64,000 nt of DNA from Liolophura sinensis (Eukaryota; Mollusca; Polyplacophora; Chitonida; Chitonidae): assembly GCF_032854445.1 (NCBI RefSeq), contig NC_088307.1:24627953-24691952 (forward strand). Direction: 5' to 3'. Shown one piece after another: positions 34,901-46,900 of this stretch. Made by a program: the position numbers and the translations under genes. The notes beneath the pieces are model-generated. The model saw nothing but the letters and a program-made list of their open reading frames with translations. It searched no databases and was not told the origin of the DNA. Position 1 is the stretch's first letter, and the number at the start of each line of letters is the position of its first letter.

Positions 34901-37900
34901 TCATGGTAGTTGGCTTATTACCTGAGTGTATTTGGATCCCGGTGTTTACATTGGTTGAAATAGCAGTGTTTCTTGTTTGTTTATATTTTTCTGTTTTCAC
35001 TAAATGGCTGTTGTTTTAAGTTTTTGTGTGTCCTGTGTTATTGGTAACTGTTTGTTGGTGTGGAGAGTTAATAACAGATTCCCCATTGTTTTGTCACTTA
35101 TGTGAATATAGGTGACATGGGTACAGGGAAGAATTTAGCTTAGGCACTCCTGGCATTAAATGCTAGAGCTAAAAAATGTTCACCCATTTCTTGTGATAGG
35201 AAGCTGAATTGTTTTCATCTTGACTTTATAATAAATACATCTCCTTTCAATATTAAAAAGCACAAACATTTTCAGCAAAGTCCATGTTTTCAACACAAGA
35301 CTCTTTAGTTAATTCTGTATACAGCTGACATGTCTAATATATCTGAACATGTTTGCTGCAGATATTAAAATGTACATGTCAACGTCAGTCATGCCAGTCC
35401 TTTGATTTTCAGCATCATGCGCACCTGCACAAGGTATAGTGATATCATCATCTAATAAGTCTGGCGAACTTAGAACCGATGGTTTTATGTAATAAGTCAG
35501 GAACTGTAACAATGCAAAACAGTACTCCTATGTGACTATAATAGTTTTTACACTTTGTTGTCGGACCAATCAGCTCTTGCCAGACTTTACCAACAGAGAC
35601 TGCCCCACATTCTTTGGTGGTGGTGTTTACTTCCGATTGGTGGTCGACAAAGTCTGGCAAAAGCCGAGTGTTCGACAAGCTGGCCAACAAAAAGGCGATG
35701 TGTCAACATGACCGTCCAGTGCGAAAGACTTATAAAATGGATCCACCTTTGAGGAGTTTTGTACTTGTGCACATGAATCAAACTGAGGGGGACAGAATGG
35801 TACGTTGGTAAAATACGGCTTCAGGGAGTAGGGAGAGGCTTGGGCTTATCCTCTATAGAGAATAATCTATGAGTAAGCCCATTAGAGCTAGCGGGGCACA
35901 AGCTTTTAATACACAGACAGAGGTTTCACTGTTGTGGTGATGTTTTCTCTTTCAGAATAAACCTGAACGTTATGAACTTGTTTATTGAGAGTACTTTAGT
36001 TTACACCTCTCTGGGTGTTCCCATCTCAGTCAATGGCATTGCTCAGGTGAGGCTTCACAGGGGATGAGGTGCTATAGTTGGTTCTGCTTCCCTGACATGG
36101 GACTCATTTATAATAAAGGGTGAATATACCTGGGAAAATGGTACGCTTCTGTTCATTTCTAACGAAGGGTGTTTGTACCTGGCTGTGAAAATTACCGATG
36201 TACACAAGTTTCTAATTTGGTGACTCTTTGCAGCAATTCTGAATATTTACAAATAATAATGATAAAATTATAAAAGTATTGATAAAATAGTAAGTAATAA
36301 AATGCCTAAGCTCTACACTCAGTTTGTTCATGAAATTAGACCCTGTGGCTTGACTGTACTTTACCACAGAGGCACTGCTTGCTTAACTCAGATCAAGCAT
36401 ACCTTTACTCTTGAAGTCCAGTATGTCCAGAGCATTTCCTCTCAACTCTAATCATGACAAATTCTACACACAAGTCTTGATGCATATCCCATCTAGATTC
36501 AGCTGGAAGCATGTGGTCATGACTGCCCTCGATAGGGAGAAGCGAACCTAAACCTTAACTGGAGAAGTACATTTTTATCCTCCGTCCTCCATCATTAGAA
36601 ATTTACAATCCCAGAATGCACCTTAGGGTACATGGGAATTCAAGGCCCGTGTATAATGACAGGATGTCATACTTTCAGAAGTCCTGTTTCGATAATGCCC
36701 TGTACTGGAAGGTTTTTTATACAAGTTTTGGTGGAAGGACTCAGATATTGCTTGCTCTAAAGGGAGATAATTCTGAACAGCAGCACCATCCACTTCTTCA
36801 GCATGTTGAAGGTAATGGCTTTCCAGTTTTAGAGGGGACTTGGCATTATATTGGTGTTTTGTTTGCGACGCAAAGTTAAAACTGTTGAAACTTGTGGATT
36901 GCTGACCTCCCATATGCCTGCTCTAATTACCCGTGTAGATGCTTTTTTACTTATAGTATTTTTTCATCATCTTCATGAGATATTTACATGTACATTTTCG
37001 TCTTTAGTAAGACTGCTGCCATTCTCGTAGATGGTATATCTTCACTCATTTTGGGGACATGGTGTGTCGACTATCATGATTTTCGAGATCATACTGCTAG
37101 CTTTCAAGGTCTTTTCATTTTTAATTTTTTATTACCCATACCCATTTTAATACCCATATTGTTAGAGTTGATTACTTTTAGGGTTATCAGTAATTTATTC
37201 TGCTTTAGCGTTCCATTGCTATATGAATGTAGAGCTGTTGTAAAGGGCTCATTGCGGACTGTCCATTTACCGACCATCCATGTCTGTAGATACCCAACAT
37301 GTGTGTCGGTATTAGTGTTTTGCTGTCAACATTCTTAACACATTTACGTGTATTTTCATTGCAGTTTAGGCCTCCGTCACAACTTTCGTACGCATGTAGT
37401 ATTTTCACTCATTTCAGGATGCACTCATTTTCAAGGTCAAAGTACAGTTTTCAAGGTCATACCATTTTTATTTTATTCATAATCCATTATTCATTTCTAG
37501 GTACATACTATACAGTATATGCCTGGTGTAGTTTTAAGAATTTGTAAATTCTACCTGATAAAATTCTGATTGATTGACTGACTGCTGTATCCATCCATTG
37601 ACAGAGTTCACCTCAGTGTTATGACCCTTCACATAAGCAGCTCCCACGTCTACACTCAAATGGGCGTACAGGTGTCTGTGACAGGCATTGCGCAGGTGGG
37701 TGGCCAAATGATCCCCACCCCAGGGCACACTCATTCCTTCTCACTCTCTGAATGTATAGTTTATTTATTTATTTATTTTATTTATTTTTTTAAATTTTAT
37801 TCTGTATTTGATGTAGATTTTCTCTATGATTTACACTTGTGGCCAGGTTTTATGACTTTTGTTGCTCTATTGACCTTAGAAAGTGTTTTAGGTTTGTTTA

Positions 37901-40900
37901 GAAGATAGTTCTTGTACCATGGTATCCTATTGGGAAAATTGAAATTTCTGCAATGGTAAATAAGTGATTTTTCATGACCTTTATTTGATGCTTATTATGT
38001 AATTTTTGGAGGCAAATTTTAGGCCAAGTACAATATTTTTTTTGCTGTTGCAGTGAAAAGCTGCTGTGTAATTTACAATTACATAATTGTCTTGTAAGTT
38101 TGCAACTTACAAGGAACAAATTGAATTTAAGCAAGAAGTAAATAATATTGAAATATTGTTTAGACTTTGGTAATGTATACCAAGCTACAATGTTGTAGTA
38201 GCAAATTTTAGTGCAAGTACTGGTAAATTTACCCATGACCCATTGGCTGGATGAAGTGAGAGTACTAAAATTTGTTGTTGCACAGTTACTAAAACTATAT
38301 TTTGCCACCAACACTATGATGATGTGATTTCTCATATTCAGCATGTAGGACAGAATGGTTTCAAGTCCTTGTTTCCACTCCGTAACAAAACATTTGATTT
38401 GTTTTTATTTCTCTCTGTCTGATTTCTTCTTCTTGTTTTTCAACTAGACATGCAGTGTTTTTGCTATTCCTAATTTTGTATTCAGTTAATTTTATTGACA
38501 TCATCACCCTGTATTCCTTCATGTTAACATTGTCTATCTGATTCGTCTTTGTGAAACAAGTGCAGAAACATGCATTCTCACAGGTAGGATATTGGAAAAG
38601 GTAGAATTTTGAATGTAAACAAGTTGACATCAAGAATTTATAATAGTTGAATGAACGAGATCTTTTGGCCACCCATTTTGTGATGTTTAAACTACTGGTC
38701 ATGTAGATGTGTTTGGAAGCAAGGTTTATTACTGCGTTATAGGTTGCCTAGCATTGTACATGTACACATGTTATTGAAGCTTCAGAACTAACAGTTGTAC
38801 ATGCCATTTTAGATATACAGTAGGTGCATCAGACACATGGTTAATAAGTATGATTAAAGTAAAGAGAAGATGAATTTTGCTCATTACAGATGGTTTTCCA
38901 TCTTTTCCTTTTGGCATTCAAATTGTATGGCAGGCATTTTCTGTGGGTGTCAGACTGATAGCTAAACTCATTGCATGGTTTTGTCTGTGTTTATAGGGTG
39001 ACACTACATGTTGCGTAGGTCAAGTGTCTTAGAGAACCAAAGGGGGTGTGAACTTGTAAAGCGACATTGTGCTGTAAAGTGAGATTTGCGCATTATAGGA
39101 TAGCCTTGTGTTCACGTCAGGCCTATTGCATTGAATAATTCCTGCTGAGAAGCAGGATTTTGCATAATGCGAGCGCTGTATGCCCAGAGTTGTCAGATGA
39201 CTTGGTGTAAGCTGTTTAATGGTGGGATGGCACTAGTGTGGAGCAGGGCCTCGAGAACGTCAGAAATGGATTGCAATGCAACATCTGCAGTGTTGCAATA
39301 TGTCAGTTTCTACTGTGTTTAATGTGATGTCATCATGCTGCCAGGCATTTGACAGGTGCCCATTAGCGGATCTGTATAAAGCCTGCTGAAATAAACTGGA
39401 AGGGCAGACCTAGCCGTCCTGAAAGCCCCCTGTCTACATGTATGTCATGATTCTGAATGTTATGGGAAGGTTTATGTTTGATTCCATTGTGAGTACTTGT
39501 GTTATCTATTAGGTGCTATTTAAGTTAGAACAGTAGTACCAGAATTGCTATATATTTGTCTGTGTACAACATGAAGGGATTTGTTTGCTGGTACATGTAT
39601 GTTTGTGTCAAATGTAGATTGTGCGGGGAACTGTTTGCAAGGCCTTGACAAATTGTCTTGTGTAAGAAACAGGCCCAGGGATCACAAAGCCATCTTAGGC
39701 TTAAGTCAAAATCAAAAATTATTTCTTATGGAAAATGTTGAAATATTGCCTAATAGCTTAAATTGTGGGTAAGTTATTGTGCAGCAAATTTCAGTTAAAA
39801 CAAGGGAAAGGAACACACGTGTACCAGACTTAATGATTGAAACTTTGACTTAGTCTTAAGATCCTAGGTCCAGAATGGCAGTCTAGGCTTAATCAAGTGA
39901 TTTACGTGATGGAGTTTGTAGCTTTACACTGCAAGGTACAGAAGAGGTTAAGGAACTCTTTCTCATTTGTATTCCTTCATGAAAGGCAAACTCGCAATAA
40001 CAAATGTTGTGTGCTTTAGTACCTATTTATCCCAGTTTTTCATGTAAAATTGTTACTCAGTATCATAAAATCCCCTGACACATTCGTACTGGCACACTTT
40101 CCTTTAATGACACACACTTCTCCAAAACGTTTATTGCACGGACTCCGGAAGCCCGTGGCTCCACCTCTCTAATCATCAGGGGCGATAACTTTTTACTACT
40201 AAAGTGTGAGAGACAAAATAACAATCTCCCTTCTTTTTTAGGCCAAACTGAAATTACTCTTTCAAGGAAGTCATACAATGAAAGAATCTTATTTATAAAA
40301 CAGTTCTGTATTGTCTCTCAAAATTCAAAAAAATTTTTTTTGTTCAGAAAGTGTCAGGTCATTCCTCTTAAAGCCATCACCAGTCAATCACATTTGGAAA
40401 AAGCACCGCTTTCAATAAAAAAGACCTTTCCCCTTAAAAAAAAAATTTTTTTTCAAAGGAAACTGATGCAGCTGTTTGTGTACAGAATCATCTAAGTATT
40501 CTACCTTCACTCAAAGTTCTCAGCAAAGAGAATGGAGAATAATAAAGAGTTCACCTTGTGTACCCTCATCAGGAAGGTTGCTAAGTGATGCATCACTGAA
40601 AACAAGCCTCTCAACACCTTTGCTGGGCGCCTAGATTTGGAAACAACTCTGACACCACCTCAGATTTTAATCTACGAATTACTTTGTTTAATTCTAGAAT
40701 GATCTGACTGGTTGCTTTCTTCTGAGCTGAGGCTAACATGGGCACATCAAACGACATGTCAGGTCTGCTCTGTCGCGGTATCCACAGGAGCTGTCCCACT
40801 TTGGAGCAATGGGCTTGCAACTCATTGTTGGTCAGGAAAGATTCTTTCTGATCAGAACGTGTTTTCTGCACCGCTGAGAGCTTAATACCATCAGTGTATT

Positions 40901-43900
40901 GCTTGCCATAGTTCCTGTGTGGAGTAACATAAACAGCCTCTTGTTTTGAATTAAATCCGAGTGTTCCAACTTACTTTCAGTACCAGTGAAAAGGCCTGAT
41001 TTTATGTCGCAAACAGTTAATTCACTACAGGCTGTGAGAGCCAACTGTCTTTTTTTTAATCACTAAATTTGCATCATAACACAGATTAAACGCCAAAACA
41101 GCATCAGGAAGAGTCATTTCATATTTCCATGCCTTGGACTATCTTTTCTCAAATTCAATTATATAGTCTGACATCTTGATTTCTTCCATTTTCCAATCAG
41201 AGTCAGATGTTTCATAAGCACTATCTCTGGCTTGTTTCTCACATATATACCATCGAATTTCTGGAACAAATTGTCCATACCCATCTTTGTATTTAGTTCG
41301 TCGGTTGACAGATCAATGGCTGCCTCTCTGGATTTTCCAATTAGGGACAGTGACATTGCCAATGCCTGCTTCTCCATCGTGAGATCTGTGATTCGTCGCC
41401 ATACCTCTAATTCGTTTTTTCCACAACTCATAAGACTGTTCCTCAAACGTTGGTGTGTTATTATAGCTTCCTGCCATCTTAACCTAACCACTATTTGCTA
41501 CCAGTGTTACTCATTATCATAAAAGCCCACAACACATTCGTACTGGCACACTTTCCTTTAAGTGTATTGCATGGACTCCGGAAGCCCATGGCGCCACCTC
41601 TCCTGTCTTGAGGGGCGATAACTTTTTACTACTAAAGCCTGAGAGACCATTAACAGAATTAGTATAGTGAAAATTACTTACACCATAATGTCACAACTGA
41701 TCAATGATGATGTTGTGTAGTTAGATGTACATTTCCAGTAATCCTCGCATATATGCATCTTTATTTACCCTACTTACAAAGAAAATTGAATTTTGCTGAA
41801 AAAATATTACAGTAATTTTCTTCCAGGAACAAGTTCAAAGTCATCTTCATTTGAAGACAAAGGTTTGGAGATTCCTGTACGAGGATCATATACATGTATA
41901 CATCATTGGCCAATGTGAAGTTCTTGGTTTTTGGCTGCTGTTTGGCTGCAGATGGCCTTTTGCCAGACCCAAAGGCTGATAGTAATAGAACTTACAGTAG
42001 ATACTGCGATAAGCCTAATGGTATGCTGCAGTTCTAGTCAGAAGTCGCTCCATTTAGAATGATGAAGGGTTTCCATACAAGGTTGCCAATGCTAAACTAC
42101 CCTCGTTATCTTCTCGTTTCACCCTTGTTCAAAGCATGTATAGTCCTCTCCTCTTCCGCAGTTAGTTCTTTTACCTGGTAATCCCATTTGAACAGTATTT
42201 TGGTGGATAAATTCTTTCACTATGGAAACTCTAAGTTATTCAAAATGGAGTAACTGTGACTAGATCTGCAGCACGCCTTTCAGGCTTTTCACATTATGTG
42301 GTTAAGCTTGTGTCAGAAAATTCAGACTAACAGTATGAGTCTTCCTTTTTCATTCACAGAATTTCACTTAATACTCTGACCTTGCAAATAGAAAGCAATA
42401 ATGTTTACACCCAGCTTGGAGTTCCAATTTCTGTGACCGGGATAGCACAGGTGAGAAGTCGTTTCCAGAGAATGTGGTGACATTAGCAGGAAGGTCATTA
42501 TCTGGGTCAACTGAAGGTCAAGGCTACCTGGTTTTCAGCACCGTGTTACATTCACTTCCATCTTGTCTTCAATTCCCGTTTCCTGTATACTCTATGTTAA
42601 GGGTCTTTTCTTGTGAGGACCGCTTTTCATCATCATGTTTGTCATATCAGTATCAATGTCACATAGGTTATATGTGCTGTGGTTGAGAAAAATGATAGGA
42701 GGTACTAATGTAGTATTATGAAGTTTGATCGAAGTATGCCACTGGTGAAGGAGATTGCATACGTGTAAGACTAACAATGAATGGTTTATTGGGCCGAGAA
42801 AAAGATCACATCTACAAGTATTCGCATCCACTGCATGCCTTTTCACGAACACAACATGCCTTTTCACGAACACAATCATTTTTGTACAATCACATGTGGA
42901 CCAAGATTAAGTTACATTCCTGTACATGTAATAAGCCTGACCCATAATTACATCATTGCCTCTTTACGACGGTGCATTCTGGGAAAACCTGGGTGTGAAA
43001 TGACCATTTTTGTTTGTTTTCTGGGTTGTGCTGTTTTGGGATCTGCTTTAATTCCAGTGTTAACATGTCACATGTTAACATTTGGGTACCAAATTATGTA
43101 CTGACAGTTCAAATGTCTCCTGGCTCCCCTAACATCGTTGTTACAAGAAATGCCTTGCGACAAACAAATCAATGATGTAATTAGGTTTTAGGGCTAGAGT
43201 CTACTCTATTCAGCCAACACACTCGTTTGCATATGTGTTGTAATCAGACATCAGCCTATCAACTTGTCCCATGCTGACGGTTATGAACCATGAGAAAATG
43301 TTTTAAGAAACCTTCTGATCTAGTTTACCACTGTATTAGAAGCCTTATTTAGAGGACGTATATAGTGCCGTAAATATTTGTGGCCAGTTCTGTTATTGGC
43401 GTCATTCAGATAGTGAACATTTGTTGGTTAACCCAAATGCAGCAGAGAAACCAGACACTCGCTTTGCTATTGTACGTAAGCTGCGAGCTGTTTTATTATA
43501 TGTATCCTCAGTATTTCTTCGGCTTAAAACTGTGCTTTGTGAGGACATTTTAGGTTTGATCATCTCTACATCTACCTGTGGCCCCTGCCTTCGATGCTAT
43601 ATGTTATGGCTTTACCTCACTAAATGTTCAGAGCTGGTTCGCTTGTTTTCAGAATTTTTTCACATTCGTCTCTGCCTCCAGAGCAAAGAAGCCTATTGAA
43701 AATGAGCCATATTGGTTATTGGTTACATTTGTTATGATATTTTTGTGAAGTCAGCACTGTATTTTAAGAAATATGTCAAGAGTGTGAAATAAAACCATAC
43801 TGTGTATTTCGATCCAGGTCTGATGGCATTGCCTTTAAATCACTCAGTTTGTGATTTAAATGGGTGCAATCTTAGGGTTCCGAAACTCTAGTTGTGTATG

Positions 43901-46900
43901 AAACAGGCTGTTTTATATCAAAGTTGGCTTTTTCTGTGTTACCTCTGCTTAGAGGACCTGATACAGTGTACTTCAGGAAAAGGAGGGGATATTTATGGGT
44001 TTCGTCAAGGATGCAAATTAGTGAGTAATATGAAAATATGCCTGCATGACCAGGAGTTCTCAACAGGGGGTGACTGATCAATGTAGGTGGATGTTGCATG
44101 CACCATGGTGCCTGAAGTTTGGTGCTCAAAGCAGGGGTGACCGATCAGTGTCTGTGAATCTCAAAAACATCTGTTTAAATGTTTTGGCATTATTTCTGTC
44201 CACAGACTGTCCCTTAATGTACTGACTTTACAAATAGACAGCAGTAACGTTTATACACAGCTGGGTGTCCCTATTTCTGTCACAGGTATCGCTCAGGTGA
44301 GAAATGTCGCCCTGACCTTCAAGGTTTTAAAGTATAGGTCAAGGTCATGGGATGTAGGTCAAGGTCACTGCCAGGATCAAGGTCGCTCTGCCCTGATCAT
44401 AGGCATGATTGTCACTATGACAGTCTGCAATAAGTAGAGGTATAAGAGAGAGTATTATTACTTATTTATCTATTCACAGAGGTTGTATAAAGATCTTACA
44501 TGGAACATCACTCAATAGCATAGCAAATTATAAACCGTCAGTAAGTCACAAACAACAAAATAACGACAGCAAGGTATTTTCAGATTTACAGGAAATATAA
44601 ATCTGTACTTAGGTTTGTTCTGCAGCGTTGTGAGGAAAGAAAAAGCTGTGAAGCAGTGAGTCTGGTAGAGTAATCCGCATACATGCTCTGAGTGAGGTAG
44701 AAACAGTGTATACACACCTGCATTCATACTCGTTATTTTTCTCTCTTATGATTCTCTCACCCATACACCTAACTGCCGTCATATAAGTGAAAAGTACTTG
44801 AGTATGGTATTAAACACCAATCAGTTCACCAGTCACCAATCATATGATTTCTTCTCTGTATCAACAGAAATGTTGTCATTTTTTTTTCTTTTTGTATCAG
44901 TTTGTTTATTTTTTAATTTTTAAATAAGCTTACACTTGCAAATTACACCAGCATTTTCACGTTAACCAATACATAATCTTCCACCAATACTCACACCTTT
45001 ACACAAATCTAACTCTGGGTGGATGTTATTTTGTTATTAATTAATGGGGTTCTGTGTTGTGTGTGACCATTCTACTTCTTTACTTTCTTTACATACATGT
45101 GTATTTTTTGTGATACACCTGTACATATTTAATTTGCATGAAGCTTCATTTCAAAGTTGGCGTAGTGACAGTGGCCTTGGATTTGACCTTTACCTGCTTT
45201 GTGGACAATCTTTAATTTTGGTTTAAAAAAGGACAGCTACCTACTTGTATGTTAATTGTAAATAATAAAGATTTGTCAGATCTCTATTTCTTTTATTTAA
45301 TGAATAACTGTAAATCATAATGTATACAAGATGTTGTTTCTGTAGAATCGTCAATGAACTTTAAAACTAATTCTTGATGGGAGTTTATCTTTTTTTTTGT
45401 TGTTTTTAACATTTCATTCTGTCGAATGTGTTGAAGTAATTCTTGAGTATTGAATTTCATATGTTTTCCCCCCGTTGTATGCTTTATATGTGGACGTAAG
45501 AATGCAGTATCTCAACTATCGAAAACTGATTTAGGTAAAAATTCAAGGACAGAGCAATGACATGCTGGCAGCTGCTTGTCAGCAATTTCTGGGGAAATCT
45601 GAGAATGAAATCCGTAAGATTGCTCAGGAGACACTGGAAGGCCATCAGAGAGCAATTATGGGAAACATGACGGTCGAGGTAAGTGGCACAGCCTGATGGC
45701 TTAATCCCTAAACCGTCAGTTTTAGGCCACACAAAGCTAAAATGGTTTTTTTTTTTAGGAGAATAAACCATTTTTTCTTGCATTTTCCTTGTTTCTTTCA
45801 TCCAAATATGTTGTCTGTCAGACACTTGACACACCTTTTCTATATCTTTACATGGGCACGTTTAATAATTTTGGCAGGTTTAAGGAACAACTCGGGTCGA
45901 GTTAAAAGGTTTCGTGTTTGTTTATTCTGTTGGTTATTTATGATTTTTACTTTATTTTTCCTGATAAGAAAATAATCAGATTCTGCAAAAAAATCCTCAA
46001 GTGGCTCAATAATGTGTTACATGAAAAAAAAGATGAACTTTACGTTAAACAATATATTTTGACCTTGCATTTTCCGTCCACAGGAGATCTACAAGGACAG
46101 GAAGAAGTTTTCCAAGGCCGTGTTTGAAGTGGCTTCCTCAGATCTGGTTAACATGGGCATCTGTGTGGTGAGCTACACACTGAAAGACATCCGCGATGAA
46201 GAGGTCAGTAGTCTCCCTTTTTTATATTGAAACGCTTGGGGAATCCGTTGCTAAAAGTTCACCATGCCGTTTTCAATGAGTTACGGAAATAACATTTTGC
46301 AGGACCATGTGTTAACGAATTATGTAGTCCTCATGAAGGATATGTCAGAAAATATGTGTTTTTCTAGTTTAGGGGGCCTCCGTGGCTCAGTTGGTTAGCA
46401 CGCTAGCGCAGTGTAATGACCCAGGAGCTTCTCACCAATGCGGTCACTGTGAGTTCAAGTCCAGCTCATGCTGGCTTCCTCTCCAGCCATACGTGGGAAG
46501 GTCTGTCAGCAATGCGCGGGTGGTCAAGGCTTTTCCCTAGTCTCTTCCCGGTTTCCTCCCACCATAATGCTGGCTGCCGTCATATAAGTGAAATATTCTT
46601 GAGTACGGCGTAAAACACCCATCAAATAAATAAATAAATAAATTTTCTAGTTTAAAAAAACATAATGCCACATTGATTGGGCAGTTAAAACATGAAGACA
46701 GAAAGGACAAAAGGATGTGGCTAAGTTGTTTATACGCAAGGACTCACAAGGTGCGTGTTTAGTTTCAGTCCTGGACTTAATATTTATACCTGTACATTCC
46801 CCGTCTTTCCCTGATCGTGTGACTTTAGTGTTGACAAGTAGTTGACAACACTCATGTGGCCTAAAATTCGTAGCAGACCACTTTTTCACCAATCAAGTGT

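Larger units (their letters stand above)
40052..41655 (-). mobile_element. Copia-type LTR retrotransposon, internally deleted, antisense in flotillin intron
   Basis: Two related direct repeats of about 155-170 bp bound the element: left (3') LTR about 40052-40222, right (5') LTR about 41503-41655. On the plus strand both start TGTTACTC and end TAACA, so LTR ends are TGTTA..TAACA. Next to the 5' LTR the minus strand reads CTGGTAGCAAATAGTGG, resembling a primer-binding site for the initiator Met tRNA 3' end (TGGTAGCA match). A purine tract, AAAAAAGAAGGGAGA, precedes the 3' LTR. Between are a gag-like segment and a pol-like segment. Protease, integrase and most of reverse transcriptase are absent. 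Flanking target duplications are not clear. Confidence 0.82.

Noticed and set aside
35614-35811. Plus-strand 65-codon and overlapping minus-strand 64-codon frames between 3a and 3b
   Set aside because: Both frames overlap the inverted repeat, lack splice borders and match no known domain.
44297-45534. Search for a sixth alternative flotillin exon
   Set aside because: No VYT..GIAQ-type segment with phase-2 acceptor and phase-0 donor was seen here or in the other inter-copy introns.
46383-46462. tRNA gene suggested by A and B boxes
   Set aside because: This and all similar hits are heads of family A SINEs, with SINE body and tail attached and no cloverleaf closing.
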